The notes below the pieces were generated by a model. It had not been told where the DNA came from. It saw only the letters and a program-made list of their open reading frames with translations, and searched no databases. From Alphaproteobacteria bacterium (GTDB taxonomy: Bacteria; Pseudomonadota; Alphaproteobacteria; Reyranellales; Reyranellaceae): a stretch of 64,000 bases of DNA. Positions within the stretch are counted from its first letter, which is position 1. The number at the start of each line of letters is the position of its first letter. The position numbers and the translations under genes were made by a program. Below are positions 16,647 to 27,356 of the stretch, one piece after another. Location of the stretch: assembly GCA_017308235.1 (NCBI GenBank), contig JAFKFL010000011.1, forward strand, positions 248,001 through 312,000. The letters run 5' to 3'.

Positions 16647-17849
16647 ATGACCGAAGCCTATATTTGCGACGCCATCCGCACCCCTGTCGGTCGCTACAAT
16701 GGCGGCTTGTCCACCGTGCGCGTCGATGACCTCGCCGCCCACCCCATCAAGACGTTGATGAAGCGCAATGCGAGCGTCGATTGGGGCGCCGTCGACGATG
16801 TGATCTATGGCTGCGTCAATCAGGCCGGCGAGGACAATCGCAATGTAGCGCGCATGGCGGGCTTGTTGGCCGGTCTGCCGGTCGAAGTGGCGGGCGCCAC
16901 GGTGAACCGCCTGTGCGGCTCAGGTCTCGAGGCGGCGGGTCATGCCGCACGCGCCGTGAAGCTTGGCGAAGCAGACATGATCATCGCCGGCGGTGTCGAG
17001 GGCATGACGCGTTCGCCCTATGTCATGGGCAAACCCGAAGGACCGTTCGATCGCAACATGAAGCTCGAGGACACGGTGCTGGGCTGGCGCTTCGTCAATC
17101 CCAAGATGAAGGCGGCCTATGGCATCGACCCGATGGGACAAACGGCCGAGAACGTCGCCACAGAGCACCAGATCAGCCGCACTGACCAGGACGCCTTTGC
17201 CTATCGCAGCCAGCGCCGCTGCAAGGCGGCCCAGGATCGTGGCTTCTTCGACAAGGAGATCGTGAAAGTCACGGCGAAGAAGGGCAAGAACGAGATCGTC
17301 GTCGACAGGGACGAGCATCCGCGCGGTGACACCACCATGGAGACGCTGGCCAAGCTGCCGCCGGCTTTCCGCGAAAACGGCTCGGTGACGGCCGGCAATT
17401 CGTCGGGCATCAACGACGGCGCCTGCGCCATGATCATCGCGTCGGAGCAAGCGGCGAAAGCAAATGGTCTCACGCCACGCGCTCGTATCCTGGCGGCCGT
17501 TTCGGCCGGCGTGCCGCCGCGCGTCATGGGCATCGGTCCCGTGCCGGCAACGCAGAAGCTTCTCGCGAAGCTTGGCATGACGGTGAAGGATTTCGACACG
17601 ATCGAGCTCAACGAGGCGTTCGCTGCCCAGTCACTCGCGGTGTTGCGACAGCTCGGCCTCTCCGACGATGCGGAGAACGTGAATCCCAATGGCGGCGCCA
17701 TCGCGCTCGGCCATCCGCTCGGAGCTTCCGGTGGCCGGCTGATGATCACCGCGCTCAACCAGCTCGAGACGATCGGGGGCAAGCGCGCCCTTTGCACCAT
17801 GTGCATTGGCGTGGGCCAAGGCATCGCGCTCGCGCTGGAGCGTGTCTAA
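16647..17849 (+). CDS. Acetyl-CoA/3-oxoadipyl-CoA thiolase (PcaF-like)
   Basis: A 400-residue classical thiolase. The acyl-carrying Cys90 is in TVNRLCGSGLEAAGHAARAV, the GHP histidine in GGAIALGHPLGASGGRL, and the proton-relay Cys386 in TMCIGVGQGIALAL. PMGQTAENVA and AFAYRSQRRCKAAQ resemble PcaF/PaaJ 3-oxoadipyl-CoA thiolases, which end aromatic-ring breakdown, but acetoacetyl-CoA thiolases are close relatives. ATG 16647 follows GGGAG. No pca genes flank it, so the substrate is uncertain. Confidence 0.9.
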   Translation: MTEAYICDAIRTPVGRYNGGLSTVRVDDLAAHPIKTLMKRNASVDWGAVDDVIYGCVNQAGEDNRNVARMAGLLAGLPVEVAGATVNRLCGSGLEAAGHAARAVKLGEADMIIAGGVEGMTRSPYVMGKPEGPFDRNMKLEDTVLGWRFVNPKMKAAYGIDPMGQTAENVATEHQISRTDQDAFAYRSQRRCKAAQDRGFFDKEIVKVTAKKGKNEIVVDRDEHPRGDTTMETLAKLPPAFRENGSVTAGNSSGINDGACAMIIASEQAAKANGLTPRARILAAVSAGVPPRVMGIGPVPATQKLLAKLGMTVKDFDTIELNEAFAAQSLAVLRQLGLSDDAENVNPNGGAIALGHPLGASGGRLMITALNQLETIGGKRALCTMCIGVGQGIALALERV

Positions 17850-17863
17850 GGCCTCGAAGGACG

Positions 17864-18472
17864 TTAGGGCGTCTCTGTCAGATTGATGCCGGCCTGGCGC
17901 AGCTCGGTGAGCTTGCGCTTGCGGCTGCCGTCGATATCGATCGAGGCCGTTGCCTCAAGGACGACGCCGACATTGAAGCCGGCCTGGCGTGCATCGATCG
18001 CCGACCAGGCGACGCAATAGTCGAACGCGAGGCCGCAGAAGACCAGCCGGGTGAAGCCACGCGCCTTGAGGTAGCCATCCAGGCCGGTGCGTGTCATGCG
18101 GTCGTTCTCGCGGAACGCGGAATAGGAATCGATTCCGGCGTGGAAGCCCTTGCGCACGATCATCTGCGCCTTGGTGGTATCGACACCGGAATGGAAAGCT
18201 GCACCCGTCGTGCCCTGGACGCAGTGATCCGGCCATAACGTTTGCGAGCCGTAGGAAAACTGGACGGAGCTGTAGGGCTCGGCGTCCTTCCAACTGCTGG
18301 CAAAGGACGCATGGCCCGCTGGATGCCAGTCCTGGGTCAGGATGACATGGTCGTAGCGGCCGATCAGACGATTGACCAACGGCACAATGGCATTTGACCC
18401 CGGCACGGCAAGCGCTCCGCCTTCGCAGAAGTCGTTTTGCATATCGACAACGATCAACGCCTCGTTGGGCAT
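17864..18472 (-). CDS. pncA: Nicotinamidase/pyrazinamidase
   Basis: A 202-residue isochorismatase-fold amidase that hydrolyses nicotinamide to nicotinate for NAD salvage. The catalytic triad is Asp10 (VVDMQNDFCEGG), Lys108 (VRKGFH) and Cys153 (LAFDYCVAWSA); metal ligands are Asp48 and His50 in TQDWHPAGHASF and His83. The length equals E. coli PncA. ATG 18472 is preceded by GAGGGAGAA. It lies 14 bases downstream of tgt on the same strand and is convergent with the thiolase. Confidence 0.93.
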   Translation of the reverse strand: MPNEALIVVDMQNDFCEGGALAVPGSNAIVPLVNRLIGRYDHVILTQDWHPAGHASFASSWKDAEPYSSVQFSYGSQTLWPDHCVQGTTGAAFHSGVDTTKAQMIVRKGFHAGIDSYSAFRENDRMTRTGLDGYLKARGFTRLVFCGLAFDYCVAWSAIDARQAGFNVGVVLEATASIDIDGSRKRKLTELRQAGINLTETP

Positions 18473-18486
18473 GCCGACGTTCTCCC

Positions 18487-19611
18487 TCAAATTTCTGGTA
18501 GGTCTCCTTGGCTTAGTTCCTTCTCGAATGCGGCGATCCAGTGGCAAAGTGAGTTGCCTTCGATGGCGCCGCGTAGACCGCGCATAATGTCCTGGTAGTA
18601 GTGGAGATTGTGCCAAGTCAGCAACATGGCACCGAGGATCTCTTCGCTACGAATAAGATGGTGAAGATAAGCCCGGCTGTGCTTATGGCAAGCGGGACAA
18701 GTGCAGCGCTCGTCGATTGGCCTCGGATCATCGCGATGGCGGGCATTGCGCAGGTTCAATTCGCCGCGACGGGTGAAGGCCTGCGCCGTGCGGCCGCCGC
18801 GCGTGGGCAGCACGCAGTCGAACATGTCGATGCCGCGGCGCACTGCGCCCACGATGTCGGCAGGCCGGCCCACGCCCATCAGGTAGCGCGGCTTGTCGAT
18901 GGGCAACGTCGGCATTGTCGTGTCGAGGGTCTTGAACATCATTTCCTGGCCCTCGCCGACGGCCAGTCCGCCGACCGCGTAGCCGTCGAAGCCAATGTCG
19001 GTCAGGATTTTCGCACTTTCCGCGCGAAGGGCCGGAAAGACGCTGCCCTGGACGATTCCGAACAATCCGTAGCCCGGCCGCTCCGCGAAAGCGCGCCTGC
19101 CGCGCTCGGCCCAGAGCATCGAGAGCCGCATCGACTGCGCAGCCGTCGCCTCATCGACCGGCCAGGCCGTACATTCGTCGAACGACATGGTGATATCGGT
19201 ATCGAGCAGATGCTGGATCTCGATCGAGCGCTCGGGCGTCAGTCGGTGTTGCGAGCCGTCGCGCGGCGAGCGGAAGGTGACGCCGTCGCGGTCGAGCTTG
19301 CGCAGCTCCTTGAGCGACATGACCTGGAAGCCACCCGAGTCGGTGAGGATCGGGCCTGGCCAATCCATGAATTTATGTAGGCCGCCCATCGCCGCCACGC
19401 GCTCCGCGCCCGGTTGCAGCATGAGGTGGAACGTGTTGCCGAGGATGATCTCCGCCCCGGTCTCTCGCACTGATTGCGGCATCATCGCTTTCACGGTGCC
19501 ACCGGTCCCCAGCGGCATGAAGGCCGGCGTCTCGACGGTGCCGTGCGCCGTGGTGAGGCGACCGCGGCGAGCGAGGCCATCGGTGCCGATCAGTTCGAAG
19601 GAAAGACTCAT
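18487..19611 (-). CDS. tgt: tRNA-guanine transglycosylase
   Basis: A 374-residue TIM-barrel enzyme that swaps guanine-34 for preQ1 in the queuosine pathway of tRNA. The catalytic base Asp91 is in [10 protein letters not shown] and the nucleophile Asp265 in [13 protein letters not shown]; the zinc site is Cys303, Cys305, Cys308 of [17 protein letters not shown] and a following histidine. ATG 19611 overlaps the stop of queA (ATGA), which supports this start over an in-frame start at 19692. Confidence 0.96.
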   Translation of the reverse strand: MSLSFELIGTDGLARRGRLTTAHGTVETPAFMPLGTGGTVKAMMPQSVRETGAEIILGNTFHLMLQPGAERVAAMGGLHKFMDWPGPILTDSGGFQVMSLKELRKLDRDGVTFRSPRDGSQHRLTPERSIEIQHLLDTDITMSFDECTAWPVDEATAAQSMRLSMLWAERGRRAFAERPGYGLFGIVQGSVFPALRAESAKILTDIGFDGYAVGGLAVGEGQEMMFKTLDTTMPTLPIDKPRYLMGVGRPADIVGAVRRGIDMFDCVLPTRGGRTAQAFTRRGELNLRNARHRDDPRPIDERCTCPACHKHSRAYLHHLIRSEEILGAMLLTWHNLHYYQDIMRGLRGAIEGNSLCHWIAAFEKELSQGDLPEI

Positions 19612-20654
19612 CGGCGCAACAGACAACAATCGCCGTAGGAATAGAAGCGATATCGCCGCTCGACCGCATGCGCATAGGCCCGCTTCATGCACTCCAGTCC
19701 GGCAAAAGCGGACACCAGCATGAAAAGCGTGGACCGCGGCAGGTGGAAGTTGGTGAGCAGGAGATCGATCGCACGGAAACGGAACCCCGGCGTGATGAAG
19801 ATATCGGTCTCACCGCTCCAGGCTTTGATTTCACCATCATGGTCGCGTGCTACCGATTCAAGCAAGCGCAGCGCCGTCGTGCCGATCGAGATCACGCGTC
19901 CGCCGGCCCGGCGCGTGCTCTCGACTGCCTCTGCTGACGCCTGTGGTACCTCGCCCCATTCGGCATGCATCTTGTGTTGGTTGGTGTCCTCGACCCGAAC
20001 CGGCTGGAACGTGCCGGCCCCGACATGAAGCGTGACGCTCGCCGTGCCGACGCCGGCGTTCGCCAGCGCCGTCATCAGTTCCGGCGTGAAATGCAGTCCG
20101 GCTGTTGGCGCCGCGACCGAACCATCGATCTTGGCGAACAATGTTTGGTAATCGGCGCGATCACGCTGATCGGCGATGCCGCCGCGGATGTAGGGCGGCA
20201 GCGGCACTGCACCACTGGCTTGGAGGGCAGCGAGAAAATCCGCGCCGCTGCGATCGAACGCGAGCACAAGCGAACCATCGGTGTCGATCGCCGCCACTGT
20301 CGCCTGCAGCCCTGAAGCGAACGATATTCGATCGGCGATCCTGAGCCGCTTGACGGGGCGGCCAAAGCAACGCCAGCGGCCATCACCGAGATCGCGGATC
20401 AGGAGCGCTTCGACCGCGACATCCTGCCGGCCCTTGCCGCCTGCGCGTATGCCGTTGAGGCGGGCGGGGATCACCCGGGTATCGTTGAACACCATCAGGT
20501 CGCCGGCGCGCAGCAATCTGGGCAGATCGCGCACGATATGATCGCCGAGACCGGTAGGGGAGACATCGAGCAGCCGCGCCGAATCGCGCGGCGACACCGG
20601 CCGCTGGGCGATCAATTCGTCCGGCAGTGCAAAATCGAAAAGATCGACGCGCAT
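19608..20654 (-). CDS. queA: S-adenosylmethionine:tRNA ribosyltransferase-isomerase
   Basis: A 348-residue QueA, which adds an epoxycyclopentane ring from SAM to preQ1 in tRNA to form epoxyqueuosine. Family blocks are [15 protein letters not shown] at the N-terminus, [27 protein letters not shown] and [20 protein letters not shown]. It overlaps the downstream tgt by 4 bases; the order queA-tgt is the common alphaproteobacterial arrangement. The enzymes work successively on the same tRNAs. Confidence 0.97.
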   Translation of the reverse strand: MRVDLFDFALPDELIAQRPVSPRDSARLLDVSPTGLGDHIVRDLPRLLRAGDLMVFNDTRVIPARLNGIRAGGKGRQDVAVEALLIRDLGDGRWRCFGRPVKRLRIADRISFASGLQATVAAIDTDGSLVLAFDRSGADFLAALQASGAVPLPPYIRGGIADQRDRADYQTLFAKIDGSVAAPTAGLHFTPELMTALANAGVGTASVTLHVGAGTFQPVRVEDTNQHKMHAEWGEVPQASAEAVESTRRAGGRVISIGTTALRLLESVARDHDGEIKAWSGETDIFITPGFRFRAIDLLLTNFHLPRSTLFMLVSAFAGLECMKRAYAHAVERRYRFYSYGDCCLLRR

Positions 20655-20676
20655 TAGAGCAAGACGATGGCGCGCT

Positions 20677-21804
20677 TCAGGTTGGACCGATATCCATCAC
20701 GTCGGCGTCGGAATCGTCTGCCGGCGGCTGGGTGTGCGGATCGACGAGGGCAACGAAACGATAGACGCCGTCCATCGTCTCGCGCTTCACGCGCGCCCGC
20801 GTCTCGAGGCAATGTAGATGTGCCAGCGTCTCGCCGAAGGCGAAGACGACCTGGTTGTTGTCGAGATGGCGCGGGAAGAGGACCGGGACCATGTCCCAGC
20901 CGGTCGCGCCCTTCGCGCCAAGACGTGCGATGGCATTGGTCATGTCGGTCATGCGCGCATCGTGATGGGCCACGAGCTGGTCGAGGCGAGTATGCAGGCC
21001 AACGAAAGGAAAGCCGTGGCTCGGCAGCACCAGCGCATCGGCGGGCAACCGCCGGAAACGCGAGAAGCCGTCGAGGAACCAGGTGAGCGCGTCGGCCAGC
21101 GGCTCGTTGGGCCACACACCGACATTGGTGCTGATCTTGGGCAACACCTGATCGCCCGCGATCAGGACATTGAGCTCGGGGCACCATAGCGAGGCGTGCT
21201 CGGGCGCATGGCCGCGGCCCACGATCACGTCCCATCGATGGCCGCCAAGCGTGATGGGATGAGCATGGATCAGCCGCTGGAACGCCGTCGGCAGCGGCAC
21301 CACGCCCTTCGCATAACCGCCCTTGTGGCGATGAAACAGCGCGATCTTGTCGTCAGGCACGCCGTTGCGGCTGAGATGCGCGCCACGTACGTCTTCGTTC
21401 TCGATAAAGTCGTTGCGTGCGGCGATGGCGCTCATGTACTCGCCGAGCGTCATGAGGAGCGGCGCGTTCCAGCGCTCGCACAGCCAGCCGGCGAGGCCGA
21501 TGTGATCTGGATGCAGGTGCGTGCCGACAACGCGCGTCACCGGCTTGCCGCCTAGTCTGGTGGCGAAGATCTTGTCCCAAAGATCGCGCGTAGCCTGCGA
21601 GTTGATGCCGGTATCGACCAGCGTCCAGCCGTCCTTCTCCTCGATCGCCCACAAGTTGATGTGGTTGAGCTGGAAGGGCAGCGGCATGCGCAGCCAGTAG
21701 ATGCCGGGCGCGACGTTCTTGATGTCGCCAGGCTCCGGCACGTCGCCGCAGGGAAAGCGCAACTGCGCCAGCAGGCGTTGCGAAAGATCAGGAGAATCGG
21801 GCAT
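20677..21804 (-). CDS. MBL-fold metallo-hydrolase
   Basis: A 375-residue metallo-beta-lactamase-fold hydrolase. The dinuclear metal motif is [14 protein letters not shown], with later ligands in [12 protein letters not shown] and LIAGDQVLP, and a final histidine in [18 protein letters not shown]. The extra C-terminal region with [27 protein letters not shown] is the winged-helix type found in LACTB2-like and uncharacterised hydrolases. I take ATG 21804; a longer reading would overlap purD by 28 bases. Substrate unknown (thioester or nucleic acid are both possible). Confidence 0.85.
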   Translation of the reverse strand: MPDSPDLSQRLLAQLRFPCGDVPEPGDIKNVAPGIYWLRMPLPFQLNHINLWAIEEKDGWTLVDTGINSQATRDLWDKIFATRLGGKPVTRVVGTHLHPDHIGLAGWLCERWNAPLLMTLGEYMSAIAARNDFIENEDVRGAHLSRNGVPDDKIALFHRHKGGYAKGVVPLPTAFQRLIHAHPITLGGHRWDVIVGRGHAPEHASLWCPELNVLIAGDQVLPKISTNVGVWPNEPLADALTWFLDGFSRFRRLPADALVLPSHGFPFVGLHTRLDQLVAHHDARMTDMTNAIARLGAKGATGWDMVPVLFPRHLDNNQVVFAFGETLAHLHCLETRARVKRETMDGVYRFVALVDPHTQPPADDSDADVMDIGPT

Positions 21805-21836
21805 GCGCAAACCTATGCCTTGGCGGCCTTCCGATG

Positions 21837-23120
21837 TCACGACCGGCGGGCGATGGCCCGCCATGCGATATCGCGACGACAGAAGCCGCCGGGCCAGTCG
21901 ATCAGGTCGACGGCACGATAGGCGCGTGACCGCGCTTCCTCCACCGTCGGTGCCATCGCCGTGACGTTCAAAACACGACCGCCGTTGGCCAGCACGCGCT
22001 GGCGATCGGGGCTGAACTTGGTGCCGGCATGGAAAATCTGCACGCCCTCGACCTTGCCGGCGGCCTCGAGATTGCGGATTTCGCTGCCCTTTTCGTAGGC
22101 CTCGGGATAGCCGTTCGCCGCCATCACGACGGTGAGCGCAACATCGTCACTCCAGCGCAGGTCGAAGTGATCCAGGCCACCGTCGGCGCAGGCCATCAAT
22201 GCCGGCAGGATGTCGGATTTGAGCCGCATCATCAGCGCCTGGGTTTCGGGATCGCCGAAGCGGCAGTTGTATTCGACCAGCCGCGGCCCCTTTGGGCCGA
22301 TCATCAGTCCTGCGTAGAACACGCCTTTGTACGACATGCCGTCGGCCGCGAGGCCGCGCACCGTCGGCAGCACGATCTCGCGCATCGCCCGTTCGATCAT
22401 CGCATCGTCGAGGATGGGCGCGGGCGAATAGGCCCCCATGCCGCCGGTGTTTGGGCCCTTGTCGCCATCAAAGACGCGCTTGTGATCCTGCGCACCGGCA
22501 AGCGCCAGTGCATGCTCGCCATCGCACAGCGCGAACAGGCTCGCTTCTTCCCCCTCCATGAATTCCTCGATCACCACCGAGGCGCCGGCTGCGCCGAAGC
22601 GATTACCCGCCAGCATGTCATGCACGGCGTCGATTGCCTGCTGCTCGGTTTCCGCCACGACAACACCTTTGCCGGCGGCAAGGCCATCTGCCTTCACCAC
22701 GATCGGCGCTCCCTGCGCCCTGATGTAGGCCTCTGCCTTGGCGACGTCGGTGAAGCGCTCATAGGCCGCCGTCGGGATATTGTGGCGGCGGCAAAGATCC
22801 TTGGTGAAGCCCTTGGAGCCTTCAAGCTGTGCCGCTTTGGCCGACGGGCCGAAGACCTTGATGCCGGCCTCGGCCAGGCGGTCGGCAAGCCCCGCCACTA
22901 AGGGTCCCTCAGGGCCCACCACGACGAAATCGATCTTCTCCTGCCGGGCCAGCGCCACCTGGCCTGCGATGTCCTCGGCCCCGACCTCGACGCATTCGGC
23001 AACCTCGGCAATGCCGGCGTTTCCGGGAGCGCAGAAGAGCTTTGTACACAGTGGGGAGGCGGCTATGGCCCAGCACAGGGCATGTTCGCGGCCTCCGCTG
23101 CCCACCACCAGGATTCGCAT
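21837..23120 (-). CDS. purD: Phosphoribosylamine-glycine ligase
   Basis: A 427-residue ATP-grasp enzyme, second step of purine synthesis. The start [20 protein letters not shown], the [22 protein letters not shown]-binding block, [17 protein letters not shown] and [20 protein letters not shown] signature near the metal site are canonical. Full length, no oddities. It is divergent from a toxin-antitoxin pair that separates it from xseA, a gene that neighbours purD in other alphaproteobacteria. Confidence 0.97.
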   Translation of the reverse strand: MRILVVGSGGREHALCWAIAASPLCTKLFCAPGNAGIAEVAECVEVGAEDIAGQVALARQEKIDFVVVGPEGPLVAGLADRLAEAGIKVFGPSAKAAQLEGSKGFTKDLCRRHNIPTAAYERFTDVAKAEAYIRAQGAPIVVKADGLAAGKGVVVAETEQQAIDAVHDMLAGNRFGAAGASVVIEEFMEGEEASLFALCDGEHALALAGAQDHKRVFDGDKGPNTGGMGAYSPAPILDDAMIERAMREIVLPTVRGLAADGMSYKGVFYAGLMIGPKGPRLVEYNCRFGDPETQALMMRLKSDILPALMACADGGLDHFDLRWSDDVALTVVMAANGYPEAYEKGSEIRNLEAAGKVEGVQIFHAGTKFSPDRQRVLANGGRVLNVTAMAPTVEEARSRAYRAVDLIDWPGGFCRRDIAWRAIARRS

Positions 23121-23155
23121 AACCTCAACCTCTTGAAATGCCGCCTGTTTCTGAC

Positions 23156-23187
23156 AATATGACCATAGTCATGACCATGGTCATATT
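23156..23187. promoter_or_regulatory. 32-bp near-perfect palindrome, likely toxin-antitoxin operator
   Basis: The left arm AATATGACCATAGTCA and the right arm TGACCATGGTCATATT pair at 15 of 16 positions. Within it ATGACCAT recurs, giving several overlapping half-sites. It ends 12 bases before the antitoxin start, where Phd/VapB-type antitoxin complexes normally bind to repress their own operon. It also lies 36 bases from the purD start and could influence that promoter. Confidence 0.75.
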
Positions 23188-23199
23188 GCAGGTTCTGCC

Positions 23200-23433
23200 A
23201 TGACAAAAACCATGAAAGCGTCGGAGTGCAAAGCGAAGTTTTTGGGCGTATTGGACGAGGTCGCCGCCACGCATGAGCGCGTGATCGTCACAAAGAATGG
23301 AAAACCCGTGGCGGAGATCGTGCCGTTCGTGGAGAAGCCGAAATCGATTCGGGGGGCTCTCAAGGGATCCGTCACCATCCTAGGCGATCTGGATGAACCT
23401 CTTGATGTCGAGTGGGAAGCCCTCAAGGAATGA
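23200..23433 (+). CDS. Type II antitoxin, Phd/YefM family
   Basis: A 77-residue antitoxin. The N-terminal Phd/YefM DNA-binding fold is visible in MKASECKAKFLGVLDEVAATHERVIVTKNGKPVAEIVPF; the C-terminal ~30 residues would be the toxin-binding tail. Its stop overlaps the ATG of the PIN toxin (ATGA), the usual coupled order. A 32-bp palindrome directly upstream is the probable autoregulatory operator. The pair is inserted between the divergent housekeeping genes purD and xseA. Confidence 0.9.
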   Translation: MTKTMKASECKAKFLGVLDEVAATHERVIVTKNGKPVAEIVPFVEKPKSIRGALKGSVTILGDLDEPLDVEWEALKE

Positions 23434-23834
23434 GTGTTCTTCTCGATACCAACGCCTTGATCTGGCTGCTCGGGGACAACGTTGAACTTGGAGCGCGCGC
23501 CACAGAGGAAATTGAGCACGCACTCCGCGGCAGCCGCCTTATGACATCGGCGGCTTCGTTCTGGGAAGTTGCGATGCTCATGGAGAAGAAGCGCATTATT
23601 CTGGACCGGCCTGTCTATAAATGGCGCACGGACGCACTTCGTTCGGGAATCGAGGAAGTGCCGCTCGATGGTGAACTCGCCATCGAATCCGTTGCCTTGG
23701 CCGATCTCCATGGTGATCCGATGGATCGGTTTATTGTGGCTACGGCGATCAAGATGCGGGCAACTCTCGTCACGTCTGACATCCGTCTGCTTGCCTGGAA
23801 GGGCCCGATCTCTTGCATCGATGCCCGGGTGTAG
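23430..23834 (+). CDS. PIN-domain toxin ribonuclease (VapC-like)
   Basis: A 134-residue PIN-domain nuclease. The acidic metal-binding residues are Asp6 (LLDTNALIWLL), Glu46 (SFWEVAML), Asp99 (GDPMDRFIVATA) and Asp117 (TSDIRLL), so it appears intact. VapC-family toxins cut tRNA or rRNA when free of the antitoxin; the target here is unknown. ATG 23430 overlaps the antitoxin stop. The gene ends 6 bases before xseA, so readthrough into xseA is likely. Confidence 0.92.
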   Translation: MSVLLDTNALIWLLGDNVELGARATEEIEHALRGSRLMTSAASFWEVAMLMEKKRIILDRPVYKWRTDALRSGIEEVPLDGELAIESVALADLHGDPMDRFIVATAIKMRATLVTSDIRLLAWKGPISCIDARV

Positions 23835-23840
23835 CGTCAG

Positions 23841-25361
23841 ATGATGGAAGCGAACGCGCCTGACACCGCCCCGAGCAACGTTCCGGAGTTCTCCGTCTCC
23901 GAGCTCTCGTTCGCGCTGAAGCGCCAACTTGAAGGAGCGTTCCCGCGCGTGCGTGTGCGCGGCGAGGTCAGCCAGCCGTCCTTTCCGCGCTCGGGCCACT
24001 GCTACTTTCGGCTGAAGGACGAGAATGCGGTGCTCGACGCCGTGTGCTGGAAGACCACGCTGCCGCGGCTCGGCCTCAAGATCGAGGAGGGCATGGAGGT
24101 GATCGCCACCGGCAAGATCACGACCTATGCCGGCTCCTCGCGTTATCAGATCATCATCGACCGGGTGGAACTCGCAGGCGAAGGCGCGCTGCTGAAGCTT
24201 TTGGAGGACCGGCGCAAGAAGCTCGCGGCTGAGGGCCTGTTCGACGCGGAGCGTAAACGGCCATTGCCCTTCCTGCCCGAAGTCGTGGGCGTCGTGACCT
24301 CGCCGTCAGGCGCGGTCATCCGAGACATCCTGCATCGCCTTGCCGACCGCTTCCCGCGCCGCGTCCTGGTCTGGCCGGTCGCCGTTCAGGGCGACAAGGC
24401 CGCGCGCGAAGTCGCAGCGGCCATCGCGGGGTTTAACCGGCTGCCGCTGGCAGGGCCGGTGCCACGGCCGGGCGTGCTGATCGTGGCGCGCGGCGGCGGC
24501 AGCCTCGAGGACCTGTGGGCCTTCAACGAGGAGGTCGTGGTGCGCGCGGCCGCCGCCTCAACCATCCCGCTGATCTCCGCAGTGGGCCACGAGACTGACA
24601 CTACGCTGATCGACTTCGCGTCGGACCGCCGAGCGCCCACCCCCACGGCGGCGGCGGAGATGGCGGTGCCGGTGCGGGCCGACCTCATTGCCCAGACGCT
24701 CGATTTCGGCCAGCGCACGATCGCCTGCCTGAATCGCGCCCTGCGCGAGGCAAGCGTGGCGCTCACCGGTCTCGCGCGCGGGCTGGGCGACCCCGTGCGG
24801 CTGATCGAGGAACGCCAGCAACGTCTCGACGTCTGCGGCGAACGGCTGGCGCTCGCGACCCGCCAGCTGGTCGAGCGCCGCGATCACCAGCTGGCGGCGG
24901 CCCGACTCGTCAGCCCGCGTGCCGTCATCAATGCCAAGGAGCAGGCGCTGGTAAGTGAGGTGCGCGTGCTGGAAGGCGCGATGCGCCGCTATGTCGGCGA
25001 TACGCACCAGAAGATCGAGCGCACCGCCGAGCGGTTGGAACAGTTTGCGGAGCGCGTCCGCCGTAGCATGGGTGAAATGCTGACCCGCGGCGACGAGCGG
25101 ATCGAGCAGCTCGGCAAGCTGCTGGAGAGCTACTCGTTCCACTCCGTGCTCAATCGTGGTTTCGCACTGGTGCGCGATCAGGACGGCCATCCTGTATTGA
25201 CCGCAGCAGATACCCAGGCGGGCGACACGCTCGCTATCGAATTCGCCGACGGCCGCATCGGCGCCAAGGTCACCGACGGCGTCGGTTCGGTTCCCCGGCC
25301 GACGCCCGTTCCACCGCGCCGTCGCGGCGGGGGCAACGACGATCAGGGATCGCTGCTGTAG
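23841..25361 (+). CDS. xseA: Exodeoxyribonuclease VII large subunit
   Basis: A 506-residue XseA, which with XseB degrades single-stranded DNA. The N-terminal OB domain contains [22 protein letters not shown] (about residues 34-55); the catalytic core shows [34 protein letters not shown] and [30 protein letters not shown] long coiled-coil region and C-terminal [15 protein letters not shown] complete it. ATG 23841 is used (Met-Met; the next codon is an alternative). xseB is not in the window. Confidence 0.95.
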   Translation: MMEANAPDTAPSNVPEFSVSELSFALKRQLEGAFPRVRVRGEVSQPSFPRSGHCYFRLKDENAVLDAVCWKTTLPRLGLKIEEGMEVIATGKITTYAGSSRYQIIIDRVELAGEGALLKLLEDRRKKLAAEGLFDAERKRPLPFLPEVVGVVTSPSGAVIRDILHRLADRFPRRVLVWPVAVQGDKAAREVAAAIAGFNRLPLAGPVPRPGVLIVARGGGSLEDLWAFNEEVVVRAAAASTIPLISAVGHETDTTLIDFASDRRAPTPTAAAEMAVPVRADLIAQTLDFGQRTIACLNRALREASVALTGLARGLGDPVRLIEERQQRLDVCGERLALATRQLVERRDHQLAAARLVSPRAVINAKEQALVSEVRVLEGAMRRYVGDTHQKIERTAERLEQFAERVRRSMGEMLTRGDERIEQLGKLLESYSFHSVLNRGFALVRDQDGHPVLTAADTQAGDTLAIEFADGRIGAKVTDGVGSVPRPTPVPPRRRGGGNDDQGSLL

Positions 25362-25436
25362 CGCCTCCGGATCGGGAACAACGGCGACCGGCCAACGTTC
25401 TCGCCATGCTGCAATGACAGGTTAGGAATCGCCGGA

Positions 25437-27356
25437 ATGGCATCGTCGCTCGTGTCTCGGGAAAGCGCGGACGGCCGCCTGCGCGCGGCTCCGGCATCGG
25501 CCACGACGGTGTCAGCCACATCGGTGATCTTCGCGATCGCGGTCGCCGCCCTTTATTTCGGCCGCGACGTGCTGATGCCGCTTGCTTTGGCGATCTTGCT
25601 GAGCTTCGTGCTGGCGCCGCTCGTGATCCTGCTTCGACGCGTGCATTTCGGCCGTGTACCGTCGGTCCTCGCGGCCGTGCTCCTCGCCTTCCTGGTGATC
25701 TGCGGCATCGCCGCGCTGATCGGCGGCCAGCTTGCGCAACTCGCCGAAAACCTCCCGCAATACGAGACGACGATCAGCCAGAAGATCCAGGCCATTCAAA
25801 CCACTGCGACGGGAAACGGCATCGTCGAGCGCGCCTCCTCGATGCTCGGCGATCTGCGTCGGGAGATCACGAAGACGACCGAAGATGCTACGGCAAAAAA
25901 GGAGCCGGCTCCCGGCGGTGCGCCGGCCGGCGACCAGCCGCAGAAGCCGATCCCGGTGGAGATTCGGGAACCCCCCGCGGCACCGCTGGAGGTCATTCGT
26001 GCTGTCGTCGGCCCGCTTTGGGGGCCGCTTGCGACAGGCGGCATCGTCATCGTCTTCTTGATCTTCATCCTGCTGCAGCGCGAGGACATGCGGGATCGGT
26101 TCATCCGCCTCGTCGGCGCCCGCGATCTTCAGCGCACGACTCAGGCCCTCGACGACGGCGTGCAGAGACTCAGCCGCTATTTCCTGGTGCAAAGCGCCAT
26201 CAACGCAACCTTCGGCGTATTGATCGGGACCGGTCTTTTCTTCATCGGCGTGCCCAATCCGGTGCTCTGGGGCGTGTTGGCGATGTTGCTGCGGTTTGTG
26301 CCCTATATTGGCGCCTGGATCGCGGCCTTCTTCCCGTTGGCCCTGGCGTTTGCCGTCGATCCGCACTGGTCGATGCTGCTGTGGACCGCGGGCTTGTTCG
26401 CCGTCGTCGAGTTGTTGATGGGGCAGGCGGTCGAGCCTCTGCTCAACGCCCATAGTACGGGCCTCTCCGCCGTCGCAATCGTGGTCGCCGCAGCCTTTTG
26501 GACGTGGCTGTGGGGTCCTATCGGGCTTCTGCTGTCGACGCCACTCACGGTCTGCCTGGTCGTCATCGGCCGGCATGTCGAGCGCCTGCAATTCCTCGAC
26601 GTCCTGTTGGGGGACAGGCCGGCGCTTGCGCCCGAGGAGAGCTTTTATCAGCGCATGCTCGCCGGCGATCCGGACGAAGCCGCCCATCAGGCAGAGGAGT
26701 TCCTCAAGGATCGACGCCTCGCGGCCTACTACGACGAAATTGCCATCCGCGGGCTCGCGCTGGCGCAACTCGACATCAATCGCGGGATACTCGACCACGA
26801 CCACCGCGCCCAGATCAGGGATGCTGTTGAGGAATTGATCGACGATCTGTCCGATCACGACGATGCATCGATTGCGGCAGAGGCGGAAGGCGACGAGAGT
26901 ATCCACGACGATGGGAACGCCAAGCCTCGTGGAGCCACGGTATTGTGCATCGCCGGCCGTGGCCCGTTGGATGAGGCGACTGCGATGATGCTGGTGCAGC
27001 TTTTGCAAAAGCACCGCATCGGCGCTCGCGTCATTTCCAGCCGAGAAGCTTCGCCGGCCAACATCCTCCAGCTCGAGCCCAGCGGTGTGAAGGTTGTCTG
27101 CCTCGCCTACCTGGAGCCCGCGGCCGTGGCCAGCGCGCGCTATCTCGTCCGGCGCGTCCGCCGCCGGCTGCCGCAGGCGAGGGTCGGTCTTGGCCTGTGG
27201 GGCCGCGCCCGGATGGGAGGTGGCGACGATACCGCGAAGCAGCTGGAAGCCGATTTCGTGGTCACGTCCCTTGAAGAGGCTGTCGAACGGATCGGCAAAA
27301 AAGTGGGCGCCACTATTCCGAAGTCGCCTGTCGAGACGTCTTCGACTACCGACTGA
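25437..27356 (+). CDS. AI-2E-family permease with C-terminal soluble domain
   Basis: A 639-residue membrane protein. The first ~370 residues form an AI-2E/PerM-type permease: a helical pair near the N-terminus (GRDVLMPLALAILLSFVLAPLVILL), further helices, and the C-terminal bundle with GPIGLLLSTPLTVCLVVIGRHV. A low-complexity loop rich in Pro and Ala (TAKKEPAPGGAPAGDQPQK) sits around residues 155-180. The last ~250 residues are soluble; PRGATVLCIAGRGPLDEATAMM onward looks like an alpha/beta Rossmann-type fold reminiscent of B12-binding domains, without the DxHxxG cobalamin motif. Despite the family name, the substrate is unknown; relatives include ion antiporters. Confidence 0.87.
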   Translation: MASSLVSRESADGRLRAAPASATTVSATSVIFAIAVAALYFGRDVLMPLALAILLSFVLAPLVILLRRVHFGRVPSVLAAVLLAFLVICGIAALIGGQLAQLAENLPQYETTISQKIQAIQTTATGNGIVERASSMLGDLRREITKTTEDATAKKEPAPGGAPAGDQPQKPIPVEIREPPAAPLEVIRAVVGPLWGPLATGGIVIVFLIFILLQREDMRDRFIRLVGARDLQRTTQALDDGVQRLSRYFLVQSAINATFGVLIGTGLFFIGVPNPVLWGVLAMLLRFVPYIGAWIAAFFPLALAFAVDPHWSMLLWTAGLFAVVELLMGQAVEPLLNAHSTGLSAVAIVVAAAFWTWLWGPIGLLLSTPLTVCLVVIGRHVERLQFLDVLLGDRPALAPEESFYQRMLAGDPDEAAHQAEEFLKDRRLAAYYDEIAIRGLALAQLDINRGILDHDHRAQIRDAVEELIDDLSDHDDASIAAEAEGDESIHDDGNAKPRGATVLCIAGRGPLDEATAMMLVQLLQKHRIGARVISSREASPANILQLEPSGVKVVCLAYLEPAAVASARYLVRRVRRRLPQARVGLGLWGRARMGGGDDTAKQLEADFVVTSLEEAVERIGKKVGATIPKSPVETSSTTD

